A stretch of DNA of 64,000 nucleotides from Mycobacterium sp. 050128 (GCF_036409155.1 NZ_JAZGLW010000006.1:180105-244104), one strand, 5' to 3'; numbered from the stretch's first letter, positions 7,526 to 17,105 are shown. The notes: a model not told the origin generated them from the sequence alone. Translations and numbers: made by a program.

Positions 7526-9918
7526 TGGGCGGTCCTTCCGATCTTCTCTTCGGCGATATGGGCTTCTTCGACTGCGGTCAATACCGAGATCGCTGCCTGG
7601 CCGAGTGCCAGTCCGCCATCGTTGGGGGGCACCAGGCGGTGGGTGAGCACGGTGTAACCGGCATCTTCGAGTCGTTGACGACATGCATTTAGCAGCAGGA
7701 CATTTTGAAATACTCCGCCAGTCAACCCGACGGCTGAAATGCCGCCGGCAACGTGGCCAATCACCTCAGTGACGGCCTCTGCTAGGGCGTGGTGGAACGC
7801 CGAAGCCAGATCGTGGGTTTCGGCGCCTCCTTGCAACGCGCTGACCAACGCGGCGATCATTGGCGCGGGATCTATGATGCCGTCCGCACTTACCGCCATG
7901 CGAAATCGAAGGTCTGGTTTGCGGTTGCCGAGGGATGCTGCCAGCATTTCCATTTCGATCGCAGCCTGACCCTCGTAGGTGACGTGTTGGCGGACCCCGA
8001 GGATGGAGGCCACCGCGTCGAACAGCCGACCGACGCTCGTCGTCGGTGTGCAGGCGCGCCTTGTGGTGAATTGCGTTCGCAATAAACGTAATTCAGCGGA
8101 GCTGGCTGCTTTGACCGGAGCCAATTCGGCCTGCCACGGCACACCTGCGTGCCACAGGTGGGCCAGTGCCATCCGCCATGGGTTTCGCACCGCGGCGTCA
8201 CCGCCGGCTAAGGGGACCTCGGCGAGGTGTCCGACCCGGGTGAACCGGTGGCTTTGTGTGCCGAGTCGCAGGATTTCGCCTCCCCACACGGCACCGTCGC
8301 AGCCGTAGCCGGTGCCGTCGAAGGCGACGCCGATGATGGGTTCGTTGAGCATCTCGTGCTCGGCAAGGAGTGATACCACGTGGGCATGGTGATGTTGAAC
8401 GAGATCGAGTGGTCGGTCACCGGCGTTGCGCTCGGCCCAGTTACGCGTCACGTAGCGCGGATGCAGATCGGCGGCGAGCCGCGTTGGCTGAGTTCGCATG
8501 TCGCACAGCTGCTGCGCGGACTGGGTGAACGCCCTCAGGGCGGCGACGGTACCCATGTCGCCGATATGTGCCGAGCAGTATGCGCGCCGGCCGTCGGTCA
8601 GGCAGAAGGTGTTTTTGAGCTCCCCGCCGACCGCGAGCACCGGTGGGCCGTTCCGGCCGAGGTCGACGGGGAGCGGTGCGTAGCCGCGGGAGCGACGGAT
8701 TGGCAGTTGCTGAGTCCCCCGGCTGTGGTCGATCACGCGCACGACGGAGTCGTCGCAGGGCACGTGAATCGGTCGGTTGTGGTCGAGGACCGCATCGGCG
8801 AGCGCGGGCAGTCGTTTGGCCGCGTCTTCGTCGGTGTAGCAGATGGGTTCATCGGATCGGTTGGCGCTGGTCAAGACGATCGCTTCGGTCGGGGGTGTGG
8901 GCGAGCCCGGCACGACAGCCAGCAATAAGTGATGGATCGGTGAGTACGGCAGGAGCAGGCCGATCAGAGGATTGCCCGGTGCCACACCCGCCGCGAGCGG
9001 GGCGTCGCGTCTGCGCTGAAGTAGCACCACCGGGCGCGACGGACTGGACAGCGCTGCTGCTTCGGATTGGCTGATGTGCGCGTATCGCCGCGCCACATCG
9101 AGATCCCGGACCATCACCGCGAAAGCCTTGCCGCGCCTAGCCTTTCGCCGTCTGATTTCCGCGACTGCTTTGCCGTTGTTAGGCGCGCAGGCAAGATGGT
9201 AGCCACCGATACCCTTGATCCCGACGGTGCGGCCGTGGGCCAGGGCCTGCTGGGTGGCGGCCAGCGCTGCGTCGACCTGAGTGATGCGAATGTCGCTGTC
9301 GGCGAACCAAATCGACGGACCACAGTCCGGGCACGCTATGGGCTGTGCGTGGAATCGGCGATTGGTCGGGTCACGATACTCGGCGGAGCAGTTGTCGCAC
9401 ATCGCGAAGTCCGACATAGTGGTTGCTGGCCGGTCATAGGGCAGTTCGCGAATGATGGTGAACCGCGGACCACAGTTAGTGCACGTGATAAACGGATGGC
9501 CGTATCGGCGGTTTAAGGGATCGAATAGCTCGGCCACACAGTCGTCGCATACTGCGACATCGGGGGGGACCGTGGTCGCCGTGACGCCGGCGGCACGGCT
9601 GGCGACGATGTGGAAACCCTCGTTTTTCTCGGACCGCACGGTCAGGACCGTGCAGGACACGTCGGTGATCACCGCAAGCGGGGGAGCTTCGGTGACCAGC
9701 CGGTGGCTGAATTCTGCGACTGCCGGGGCCGTTCCCTGCACCTCAATGAACACTGCGGACGCATCGTTTCCTACAAAGCCATCCAATCCGAGGTCGGTGG
9801 CCACACGATGAACGAACGGGCGGAAGCCCACCCCCTGAACCACCCCTGTCACCGTGTAGCGCCGCCGGTGGGACGCGACGGGTGCAGTACCCCCCCGACG
9901 CGTCACGTGAACCGCCAC
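7516..9918 (-). CDS. hypF: Carbamoyltransferase HypF
   Basis: An 800-residue enzyme making the carbamoyl precursor of the hydrogenase cyanide ligands from carbamoyl phosphate and ATP. Domains in order: acylphosphatase (~20-105; VVQGVGFRPFV), two zinc fingers (CDDC..CTNC at ~125-155 and CDNC..CPDC at ~175-205), YrdC-like (~215-395; KGIGGYHLAC, LTSANRSDEP), and Kae1-like carbamoyltransferase (~400-780; HHHAHV, FDGTGYG, LTGGVFQNVLL). The GTG start at 9918 overlaps the 3' end of the NHL gene by 16 nt. Confidence 0.97.
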   Translation of the reverse strand: MAVHVTRRGGTAPVASHRRRYTVTGVVQGVGFRPFVHRVATDLGLDGFVGNDASAVFIEVQGTAPAVAEFSHRLVTEAPPLAVITDVSCTVLTVRSEKNEGFHIVASRAAGVTATTVPPDVAVCDDCVAELFDPLNRRYGHPFITCTNCGPRFTIIRELPYDRPATTMSDFAMCDNCSAEYRDPTNRRFHAQPIACPDCGPSIWFADSDIRITQVDAALAATQQALAHGRTVGIKGIGGYHLACAPNNGKAVAEIRRRKARRGKAFAVMVRDLDVARRYAHISQSEAAALSSPSRPVVLLQRRRDAPLAAGVAPGNPLIGLLLPYSPIHHLLLAVVPGSPTPPTEAIVLTSANRSDEPICYTDEDAAKRLPALADAVLDHNRPIHVPCDDSVVRVIDHSRGTQQLPIRRSRGYAPLPVDLGRNGPPVLAVGGELKNTFCLTDGRRAYCSAHIGDMGTVAALRAFTQSAQQLCDMRTQPTRLAADLHPRYVTRNWAERNAGDRPLDLVQHHHAHVVSLLAEHEMLNEPIIGVAFDGTGYGCDGAVWGGEILRLGTQSHRFTRVGHLAEVPLAGGDAAVRNPWRMALAHLWHAGVPWQAELAPVKAASSAELRLLRTQFTTRRACTPTTSVGRLFDAVASILGVRQHVTYEGQAAIEMEMLAASLGNRKPDLRFRMAVSADGIIDPAPMIAALVSALQGGAETHDLASAFHHALAEAVTEVIGHVAGGISAVGLTGGVFQNVLLLNACRQRLEDAGYTVLTHRLVPPNDGGLALGQAAISVLTAVEEAHIAEEKIGRTAQCV

Positions 9919-11096
9919 ATGACAATGCGGTTGTTGCCCGAGTCGGCCACCGCCAGCCGATCACCGCGCAGCCAGACTCCGTACGGCCAACAAAGCGAAT
10001 CGTGAGTGACTGCGCTCCAACGGTTTTCGCCGTTGGACTCGAACGTCGGTTGGGCTAGGACGTGGTCGGCGGGACGATCATCGGTCGGTACGCCATCCCA
10101 GAGCAGAATTCGGTTGTTGGCGGTGTCGGCGACCGCCAGCCGGTTGCCGCCTTGACCGGCGCTGTCGGTGCAGACTGAGTAGGGGAAACGGAACCGGTTG
10201 CCGCACTGCGGCCCATATGGCCATTCACGTGCGGTAGCGAAATCGGGTTGACCGAGTAGCTGGTCGGCCGGCCGATCGCGATCGGGCAGTGGTGACCAAC
10301 CGAGCACCCGGTGATCACCCGCGTCGGCGATTAACAGCAGATCGTCGAGCCCGGTGATGTCGTGCGGCCAACGGAAGCTGGCGGGTCCGACGCAGTCCCC
10401 GCGGTTCTCTTCTCGGCTGTCGGGGTCAGGCTGGCCGAGCACGACGTCGGCTGGCCTGCCTGGTTCGGGCGGGCCGGACTCCCATCCGAGTACTCGACGG
10501 TTGCCGGTGTCGGCTACCCAGAACACCGAGCCGACGACCGCAATGCCGAATGGCCAGTAAAGCGATGACGCCGAACACTGGCCGCCGGCGTTCGGCTCGG
10601 CCGCTGTGCTGTCGTGTTGACCTATCACCAGATCCGGTGGGATCGAGCTGTTTTCGGGCACCGTATCCCACACCAGGATTCGGTGGTGCCAGGCGTCGGC
10701 AACGATGAGTCGCCCGTCGTGCACGAGCACGCCAGTCGGCAGGTTCATGCCATTCTCGGGGCCCCGTCCGGCCGCGGCGCGTCCCTCGGTGGTGGCGTCG
10801 GCCTGACCAAGCACGACATCGGCGGGTTGTTCATCGCGGGTGGGCAATCCGTGCCAGATCAGCACTCGATGATTGCCGGAATCGGCCACCACGAGATGCC
10901 GTTCGTCAAAAAACACGCCGCGCGGCGAATACATCCATGCCAGTGTCGGAGCGGCCGGCGGTAATGCCAGGCCGCCGGGTGCCGGTGCACCCAGCCACAC
11001 GTCGGGCACCCATCCCCCGGAGGCTTCCGTTCCGATGGGGGAGGCGATGCGGGTGGGCCGCGGCAGGATGCTGGTCCGTACGGTCAGGCCGGTCAT
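9903..11096 (-). CDS. NHL-repeat beta-propeller protein of the huc operon
   Basis: A 397-residue protein with about six NHL repeats. Each has the pattern (V/I)AD-x-G(N/D)-(H/N)R(V/I)L-x-W, for example VVADSGNHRVLIW, IADAGDHRVLGW and VADTANNRILLW. Between blades are repeated segments of the type RPADVVLGQPD. No signal peptide is apparent, so it probably acts in the cytoplasm as a binding platform. NHL proteins occur in other mycobacterial Huc operons, but the partner is unknown. It overlaps both hucE and hypF. Confidence 0.85.
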   Translation of the reverse strand: MTGLTVRTSILPRPTRIASPIGTEASGGWVPDVWLGAPAPGGLALPPAAPTLAWMYSPRGVFFDERHLVVADSGNHRVLIWHGLPTRDEQPADVVLGQADATTEGRAAAGRGPENGMNLPTGVLVHDGRLIVADAWHHRILVWDTVPENSSIPPDLVIGQHDSTAAEPNAGGQCSASSLYWPFGIAVVGSVFWVADTGNRRVLGWESGPPEPGRPADVVLGQPDPDSREENRGDCVGPASFRWPHDITGLDDLLLIADAGDHRVLGWSPLPDRDRPADQLLGQPDFATAREWPYGPQCGNRFRFPYSVCTDSAGQGGNRLAVADTANNRILLWDGVPTDDRPADHVLAQPTFESNGENRWSAVTHDSLCWPYGVWLRGDRLAVADSGNNRIVMWRFT

Positions 11097-12019
11097 CTGC
11101 CGACCCGGACCCAGATCTGCCCATCATCGACCCGCAGTGGCAGCTGCTCGAGTTGGGCTGCCGGCGCGGTGAGGCACTCACCGGATGCCGCGTCGTAACA
11201 AAAGCCATGCCAGGGGCAGATCAAGGTGCCGTTGTCGGTATCGAGCACCGCGTTGTCCAACGGCAAGGCCTCGTGGGCGCATTCGTTGACATAGGCGGTG
11301 AGCTGTTGATTGAGGCTGACCAGGAGAACCGAGACCTGCTCCGCCGAGTGCGGTGCGGTCACGTCCACCGTGACGAAATCGTTGTCGGGCACCTCGCCGA
11401 GCGCCCCGGCCGGTGCCCAGCCCTCCTCATCGAGCGGATGGCGAGCAGGGAACAGTGAATCGGCCGAAATCAGCGTCGGTTCGGGCTCATTGGGCAGTAC
11501 TTCGACCTGGTTTATTGACGGGATACCTTCGACGAGTGCCTTTTCGACGAGGTTGCGAAGCGTGACCGACGACATCGAGCACCCGTTGCATGCGCCCCGC
11601 AAGCGTACGAACGCTGTCCCGTCCTCGATCCGTACGAGGGTGACGTCACCGCCGTGACCCTGCAGTTGTGGTCGTACCTCGTTGAGCGCCTTGGTGGCCT
11701 GTGTCAGCGGGTCGGGCCGCACGATCTCGTGCAGTGAGAGCAGGAGGTGGACAATGGGATCGTCGACGAGTTCGAAGAGGGCCGGTTGCGCGGCGCTGTC
11801 GACGCGCAACCGGCGCACTATGGTCACCAAGCCCGCTCGGTGAATCGCCTCGATCGCGGCCTTCAGTTCCTCGGCGACAGCGCGTGCGGATGGTTCCAGT
11901 TCCGCTAATGCCGCGACGGCATCGTCGACGCGTGTTGCGAGTTCTTCGAAGGTGGGGTCCGGTGCGGATGTGGGTGTGGTTTGTGGCTGGGAGGTCTCCG
12001 ACACGGCTGTGGGCATCAC
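11093..12019 (-). CDS. hucE: Fusion of NifU C-terminal-like and Rieske [2Fe-2S] domains (HucE)
   Basis: A 308-residue predicted electron-transfer or Fe-S protein. Residues ~1-100 are helical. Residues ~105-170 are a NifU C-terminal domain with the CxxC in ACNGCSMSS. Residues ~215-305 form a Rieske domain with ligands in CAH (~245) and CPWHGF (~269). In M. smegmatis the Huc operon encodes an equivalent Rieske-type protein thought to help pass electrons from Huc to the respiratory chain. The start is GTG 12019, directly followed by an ATG at 12016. The gene overlaps the TPR gene by 4 nt. Confidence 0.85.
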   Translation of the reverse strand: MMPTAVSETSQPQTTPTSAPDPTFEELATRVDDAVAALAELEPSARAVAEELKAAIEAIHRAGLVTIVRRLRVDSAAQPALFELVDDPIVHLLLSLHEIVRPDPLTQATKALNEVRPQLQGHGGDVTLVRIEDGTAFVRLRGACNGCSMSSVTLRNLVEKALVEGIPSINQVEVLPNEPEPTLISADSLFPARHPLDEEGWAPAGALGEVPDNDFVTVDVTAPHSAEQVSVLLVSLNQQLTAYVNECAHEALPLDNAVLDTDNGTLICPWHGFCYDAASGECLTAPAAQLEQLPLRVDDGQIWVRVGR

Positions 12020-13302
12020 GGCCTCCCAGCTTGCTCGGTAGCGGAAAGCACCCGCTGCCGGGCGATTTCGTCGAGCACTCCGCGCACGGTACGCACCGAG
12101 TCGTCATCGCCCAGCTCTTCGAATAAGAACCGAGCCTCGTATAGCTTGGCTTTGGCGTCATCGAACATTCCCAGGTGCGCAAGAACGTTGCCCTGGTTTG
12201 CCAGCACTCGGGCCCGGCCGAGGGGTTGGGTTGTGCGGTCGCGTGTTTGCAGGATGGCTTCGTAGATTTCGACGGCCTCGACAAGATTCTCTTTGTGGTG
12301 GCGCGACGGCGTATATACCAGAGAGTTGGCGAGATTGAGCTGCACGCTGGCCCATTCGTCGGGATGGTCCTCGCGGGTGTAGACCGTCAGAGCCGACCGC
12401 AACGACTGAGCCGCCACGCCCAGGCGCAACTGGCCGGATGCCTCAACCATCGGCATGGTCAGGTATGCCGCAGCGAGCCCGGCATGCGCTGCCGCCCATT
12501 GCAGCGGCGCGTCGGCGCACTTAATCAGCTGCAGCGCCGAGTGGTAGTGGGGGATAGCGGTGGCAAGCAGCTCGGGTCGAGTTGCGGCCTGTTCGTGCAG
12601 CAGACTTGCCAGGCATGAATGGATTTCCGCCCGCGCGACACGCAAGCCGTCGGCATCCGCAAGAACGGTCAGTGCCTTCTGCAGTCGCACCGCGCAGCTG
12701 GCGTCGTGGGTGTCCCGGCCGATCGCGCCGGCAGCGGCGAGCATGCTACCGGCCAGCGGCGCCGACACCGGCTCGGCGGCCTCGGCGGCACGGTCGAGCA
12801 ATTCGATTGCGGTTTGGGGGCTTCCTTCCGCGAGCGCATGACCCGCCTGCACCGACAGTAAGGTGGCGGCCAGCTCGCCCACGGTGGTCTCGGAACGCGG
12901 CGGCGTGTCGGTGCGCCCAAGCGTGAAAAGCACTACGTCGACGAGGATCGCGAACTCGCCCAATGTTGCCCGGAGTTCTTCTGGGGCAACGCCGTCGGGA
13001 TCTAATACGAAGCGGTTGTAACGAGCCACCGGATCTGCTTGCCCGTCCAGGACAGCAAGTGCAGCGTCTCGCTGGCCTGCGGCGGCAAGCTCATGGGCGC
13101 GCAGGGTCGGCGGCCAGATTTCAGGGAGTTGCCCGGCCAACATTGCCTGACGCGCGGCCTCGGTATCCGCATGAGCGGGAATCAGCATGTAACCCAATGG
13201 AAGTGGAAACAGGCCCAATGGTTGCGGTGGCAGTGTCAACTGCGGTGCACCGGTAACGGCATCGTCTACAACTGATGTCGATGGTGTCAGTGCCTCAGCC
13301 AT
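12016..13302 (-). CDS. TPR-repeat protein of the huc operon
   Basis: A 428-residue, mostly helical protein. Tetratricopeptide-like repeats are visible between residues ~140 and ~410 (e.g. AIPHYHSALQLI, VQLNLANSLVYT, ARVLANQGNVLAHLGMFDDAKAKLYEA). The N-terminal ~65 residues are proline-rich. It is probably a scaffold for hydrogenase assembly or complex formation. The family recurs in Huc operons; the exact role is not known. It overlaps hucE and the 91-aa gene. Confidence 0.8.
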   Translation of the reverse strand: MAEALTPSTSVVDDAVTGAPQLTLPPQPLGLFPLPLGYMLIPAHADTEAARQAMLAGQLPEIWPPTLRAHELAAAGQRDAALAVLDGQADPVARYNRFVLDPDGVAPEELRATLGEFAILVDVVLFTLGRTDTPPRSETTVGELAATLLSVQAGHALAEGSPQTAIELLDRAAEAAEPVSAPLAGSMLAAAGAIGRDTHDASCAVRLQKALTVLADADGLRVARAEIHSCLASLLHEQAATRPELLATAIPHYHSALQLIKCADAPLQWAAAHAGLAAAYLTMPMVEASGQLRLGVAAQSLRSALTVYTREDHPDEWASVQLNLANSLVYTPSRHHKENLVEAVEIYEAILQTRDRTTQPLGRARVLANQGNVLAHLGMFDDAKAKLYEARFLFEELGDDDSVRTVRGVLDEIARQRVLSATEQAGRP

Positions 13303-13570
13303 TCAGCAGCCCCCTAATGTCTCGTTCGGCGGCCCGCTTGATCATCCGGGCCGATAACTCGGCACGGGCCTTGGTCGGGTGCGTGTCGATCCGCTTTCGC
13401 ACGACGCCGTCAGCAAAAATGACCACGACGTCCATTGCCCAGCGCCCTCGCTCTTCGGACACGACGGTGTCGACACTTAGGGCTTCATCCGCTGAGCTGT
13501 CCTGGCGCCGCTGCGTGTGCGGGCGATTCGGTTCCGGATCTAAGTCGGGTTGTTCGGCCACAAGTATCAC
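13295..13570 (-). CDS. Small conserved protein of the huc operon, unknown
   Basis: A 91-residue protein I do not recognise. The first ~35 residues are polar and probably disordered; residues 40-91 look folded (WAMDVVVIFADGVVRKRIDTH, then a helix ending IRGLLNG). It is packed between the protease and TPR genes with 4- and 8-nt overlaps, which supports it being real and co-translated. A role in hydrogenase assembly is inferred from position only. Confidence 0.75.
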   Translation of the reverse strand: MILVAEQPDLDPEPNRPHTQRRQDSSADEALSVDTVVSEERGRWAMDVVVIFADGVVRKRIDTHPTKARAELSARMIKRAAERDIRGLLNG

Positions 13571-14424
13571 TTTTGTTGCTCCAGCGGGATCCGGAGCGCG
13601 CCATGGTCATCGTCCCAGAACGCTTGGCGGACACCGATTGGGATGATATCGGCCAGTAGCTCGCGGATCAGGACCGCGCGATCGCCGGCGGGGTTACGCT
13701 GCTTGAGGAGTAGTCCACCGTTGCGTGGCCCGCGCAGGGGTAGCAGCCAAAGCTGATGTTCGCGCACGTCGCCGACGGCGACGTGCGCGGGGAAATGCGC
13801 CGCGGCAAGCGCAGCGCCCAGTCGGAGGTACCCGTCCTCGGTGAACTGCACTGTGAGGTCTTCGGCGTCGCTGGGTTCCGGCGGCCGAAGCGCCGAAATG
13901 TAGTCCCGCTCAATGAGTTCGATGACCTGTTCCATCGCCGCGGTCACGTCAGTTGATAGGTCGGCACCCATGGCGATGTTGGCCGCTTCGATAAGAAAGA
14001 CCGTGATGTCGGATGGGCATGCCTCAGCCAGCGCCCACCGCGCGAACGCTATCGCGTGATCCCAGCGGAAGGAATGAGTGTGCAGACCCTCCAACGGCGG
14101 TAACTCGGCCAACTCCGCACCGGGCACCCGGTAGATGGTCCCGGGACGGGCGCCCGTGGCCGAGGCGTCAACGATCACGACCCGTTGGGCGCCTCGCATC
14201 TGAAACGCCACGTCCATGCCCGCGGTGCCGCCATCGACAAGCCTTAGCCCATCGGGCACGCCGCGTTCCCACAGGTGGCGCACCAGGATTGGTCCCACGC
14301 CATCGTCACCGCGTAACAGGTTGCCGCAGCCGATCACTAGGACGGCGCAACCCGGCGGGTCCGGGGTGGGAGTGGACCGGCCAGGCTGCGCCGTCTCGTC
14401 GCGGCTGCTCGAGGTAGGGATCAC
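13567..14424 (-). CDS. HupD/HyaD-type hydrogenase maturation endopeptidase with C-terminal extension
   Basis: A 285-residue protein. Residues ~25-190 are the M52 protease that trims the large-subunit C-terminus after nickel insertion. It shows VIGCGNLLRGDDGVG with the nickel-binding Asp, VDGGTAGMD, and a His in HTHSFRWDH. Residues ~195-285 are an extra domain (QFTEDGYLRLGAALAAAHFP, then RGPRNGGLLLKQRNP) not found in ordinary HupD proteases of ~160-190 residues. I do not recognise this domain. The GTG start overlaps the hucL stop, so the protease is made coupled to its substrate. Confidence 0.88.
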   Translation of the reverse strand: MIPTSSSRDETAQPGRSTPTPDPPGCAVLVIGCGNLLRGDDGVGPILVRHLWERGVPDGLRLVDGGTAGMDVAFQMRGAQRVVIVDASATGARPGTIYRVPGAELAELPPLEGLHTHSFRWDHAIAFARWALAEACPSDITVFLIEAANIAMGADLSTDVTAAMEQVIELIERDYISALRPPEPSDAEDLTVQFTEDGYLRLGAALAAAHFPAHVAVGDVREHQLWLLPLRGPRNGGLLLKQRNPAGDRAVLIRELLADIIPIGVRQAFWDDDHGALRIPLEQQK

Positions 14425-16028
14425 ACCATTCCGTTGATGACGAATTTCGAGAGCTCACGCCCAGTCTTTCCGTCATACGCGTGGACGGTGCAGACCAGGC
14501 AAGAGTCAAAGCTGCGGGCCACGTGGCCGAGTTCGACGGGGTCTTCAGGATCGACGATCGGTGACCCCACCAAGGCCCGCTCGATCGGGCCGAGGGTCTC
14601 GGCGCCGTCGCGAGGTCCGATGTTCCACGCGGTGGGAGTCACGACCTGATAGTTCTTGATCTTGTTGTCCTCGATCACGATCCAGTCCGACAGCGACCCA
14701 CGGGCAGCCTCGGTCGATCCGAAACCTTTGCCCTCGGCGTGCTCGATGGGCTTGGTGTAGAAGCTCTCCTTGAGGTCGAGCTGGTTGAGCCACTCGCGAG
14801 TCCACTTGTAGTACTTCGGGGCCTCATGCATGCGGGCGAGCTGGCGCACGAAAACGCTTGGCCCGATTGCGTTATAGAGATCGACGAACAGCGGGTCGTC
14901 GTCCTGATGAGACGCGGGATTGGGACCGCCTGCAGCCAACCGCCGTGCCAACGGTCCGGCTTCCAGCGGAATGTGCCCAAGCGTCGGCACGTCGTAGCGC
15001 GGTGACTTCGCCCAGCTGTACTTACCCTGCTTGCGTCCGTCTTCGGGGTCGATCGGGTTGGTCTCACCCTCGAAGGGATGTAGGGCTCCGGTGCCCTCGT
15101 AGAAGGAGTGGGTCACGTCCTCCCGAACGCGGGCCTGGTCGAATTCGGACCACTGGCCGCCAGCAAAGATTCCGGATCTCCCGATCAGCGCGGCGTTGCG
15201 GCCGTCGATCGTCGGGTTCTCGTACAGCGATGGCTCGAAATAGGTACCGGTGGCAATGTAATTGCCGACGCCGCTACCGTATTTGTCCAAGCCGACATCC
15301 AGGCAGTAGCGAATAAAGAACCCGCAGTCGCTATTGTGCTGGGCTTCGTTCTCGTCGACCCATTCCAGCACGTCCTGCCACGTCTTGTTGGCCAGCCAGC
15401 GGTCCACCGAGCAGCCGAGCCATTGCTTCTCCAGCCACTGGTCCTTCCAGTGCTCAAGGATCGCTATCGACCGAGTGACGTCTGAGAGGGTCGGAGCGCA
15501 CATCACGCCGCCTGGCACCATGAAACTCGAGTGCGGCCACTGACCGCCGAAGATCGCGTATACCTCAACGGGCTTGGCCGACAGCACGACACCCGGCTGG
15601 TAGCTGGTACCCACGTAGGGCGCGAATCGACGTACTGCTTCGGCGTAAAGCTTCGACTTCGCGTAGTTCTTGTTGGTGAAGTCAATTGCGAAGAGCGCGT
15701 AGAAGTATCGCGGAATCGACTGCAGCGTCTCCGCGGCCTGGCAGATGTTACGCACCAGCGTCGCATTCGGTGGCACGTGAGTGCGCCACGCGGTGTCCAA
15801 AGCGTAGGCGGACTTGTACAGGTGACTGCCGCCGCAGATGCCACAGATCCTCGGGGTGACCACCAGTCCGGCCTGGGGGTCCTTGCCGCGCAGAATGATT
15901 TCGAAGCCGCGGAACATCGCGGCCTCGGTCCATGCCGAGGTGACGACCCCGTCGTCGATCGTGACGCGAACATCGAGGTCACCCTCGACTCGCCCCAGCG
16001 GGCTGACAAATAGGTCTAACGAGGTCAT
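14421..16028 (-). CDS. hucL: Group 2a [NiFe] hydrogenase large subunit HucL
   Basis: A 535-residue catalytic subunit holding the NiFe site. The nickel/iron ligand pairs are C62/C65 in RICGICGG and C510/C513 in DSCLVCTVH near the C-terminus. The protease should cut after His516, releasing ~19 residues (AYDGKTGRELSKF...). The second motif has Ser where DPCxxC usually has Pro, a variant fitting this subgroup. Overall similarity is to mycobacterial Huc, the high-affinity, oxygen-tolerant uptake enzyme. The start MTSLDLFVS at 16028 follows a 49-nt gap after hucS; longer frame extension upstream is not hydrogenase-like. Confidence 0.96.
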   Translation of the reverse strand: MTSLDLFVSPLGRVEGDLDVRVTIDDGVVTSAWTEAAMFRGFEIILRGKDPQAGLVVTPRICGICGGSHLYKSAYALDTAWRTHVPPNATLVRNICQAAETLQSIPRYFYALFAIDFTNKNYAKSKLYAEAVRRFAPYVGTSYQPGVVLSAKPVEVYAIFGGQWPHSSFMVPGGVMCAPTLSDVTRSIAILEHWKDQWLEKQWLGCSVDRWLANKTWQDVLEWVDENEAQHNSDCGFFIRYCLDVGLDKYGSGVGNYIATGTYFEPSLYENPTIDGRNAALIGRSGIFAGGQWSEFDQARVREDVTHSFYEGTGALHPFEGETNPIDPEDGRKQGKYSWAKSPRYDVPTLGHIPLEAGPLARRLAAGGPNPASHQDDDPLFVDLYNAIGPSVFVRQLARMHEAPKYYKWTREWLNQLDLKESFYTKPIEHAEGKGFGSTEAARGSLSDWIVIEDNKIKNYQVVTPTAWNIGPRDGAETLGPIERALVGSPIVDPEDPVELGHVARSFDSCLVCTVHAYDGKTGRELSKFVINGMV

Positions 16029-16077
16029 TCGGTGAGTCCTTTCAAGACTTGGGCTGGGTTGTCGAAAAGGGCTTGGG

Positions 16078-17049
16078 CTAGACGACGAACATGTCTTCCT
16101 TGGACCACTGGGGCGCCGCAATGCGTGCGGCCGCGGCGTGGGCCATGTAGGTGAGGTGATCACTGCCCTCGGGAACTTCCTTGGGGATCATCCCGCTGAC
16201 CTTCTGCGTCTTGAACACGGTTCCAGGCGCTAAGTCGAAATGCGGGAATTCAGGCTCGGTGCAGCCCAGGCAGGGCATGCCGGCTCTTGTCTTCGACGAT
16301 TGGCGGTTCCACAGGATGCGGTTGCATGGGGAGTGGGTCATTGGGCCACGGCAACCGAATTCATAGAACAGGCATCCGGTGCGGGTGCCCTCGCCGAAGG
16401 ACAGGGTTGATTGCTTGTATTCGAAGAACTGCACTCGGGTGCAGCCGGTCTGGGTAAACGTCTTGAAAAAGGTTTCGGGCCTGTGCAATTCGTCCAGGGC
16501 GATGTCGCCAGCGCGGCCAGTGGCTAACGCGACGATGATCTGGGTGATCCAGTCGGGGTGTGCCGGACAGCCGGGAATGTTGATGACGGGAAGGCCCATC
16601 TTGGAGCGGAAATCAGGACCGAGGAACCCGCCCTTGCGCCGTTTGTGGAATTGCAGGCCAGTCGAAGCGGACGGGTTGGGTTCAGTGGCTGGGATGCCTC
16701 CCCAGCATGCACAGTCACCGATCGCCACGACTATCTGAGCGGCCGCACACAGATCGGTGACCCAGTCTTTCATTGGGCGGTCGGCGAACATGTCCATGCG
16801 ACCGGTGCCATTGGGCGCTTCGATGACGCTGCCCTCGAAAACGAAGATGTCCAGGGGCCGCTCGCCTCGGGCGCAGTCCCAGAACACCTTCTGGGCGTTC
16901 TCGCCGAGCTCGAGACCGAGCGACGGATGCCATAGCAAGTCCAGGCCAAAGTCAACGATGAGGTCAACGACGTTGGGTTCCTCGGCGTTGAGGAACGACA
17001 TCGTGTTGCCGCTGCACGCTCCTCCTTGTAACCAGAGCACGGACGCCAT
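16078..17049 (-). CDS. hucS: Group 2a [NiFe] hydrogenase small subunit HucS
   Basis: A 323-residue electron-transfer subunit. There is no Tat signal, so the enzyme stays in the cytoplasm, as expected for group 2a. The N-terminal motif is ACSGNTMS: Cys12 is kept but the usual second Cys is Asn15, so the proximal cluster lacks one cysteine ligand. Other ligands include C113/C115 and C161, then H189, C203, C226, C233, C242, C260 and C263. This fits the three [3Fe-4S] clusters reported for M. smegmatis Huc. The start is ATG 17049 (MASVLWLQGG); an upstream ATG at 17064 would add five residues. Confidence 0.96.
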   Translation of the reverse strand: MASVLWLQGGACSGNTMSFLNAEEPNVVDLIVDFGLDLLWHPSLGLELGENAQKVFWDCARGERPLDIFVFEGSVIEAPNGTGRMDMFADRPMKDWVTDLCAAAQIVVAIGDCACWGGIPATEPNPSASTGLQFHKRRKGGFLGPDFRSKMGLPVINIPGCPAHPDWITQIIVALATGRAGDIALDELHRPETFFKTFTQTGCTRVQFFEYKQSTLSFGEGTRTGCLFYEFGCRGPMTHSPCNRILWNRQSSKTRAGMPCLGCTEPEFPHFDLAPGTVFKTQKVSGMIPKEVPEGSDHLTYMAHAAAARIAAPQWSKEDMFVV

Positions 17050-17105
17050 GAAAACTCCTCTCAATTCCCCGGGAATACGCAGGTTGGGCTGGTTGTGTGT
17101 AGCGA

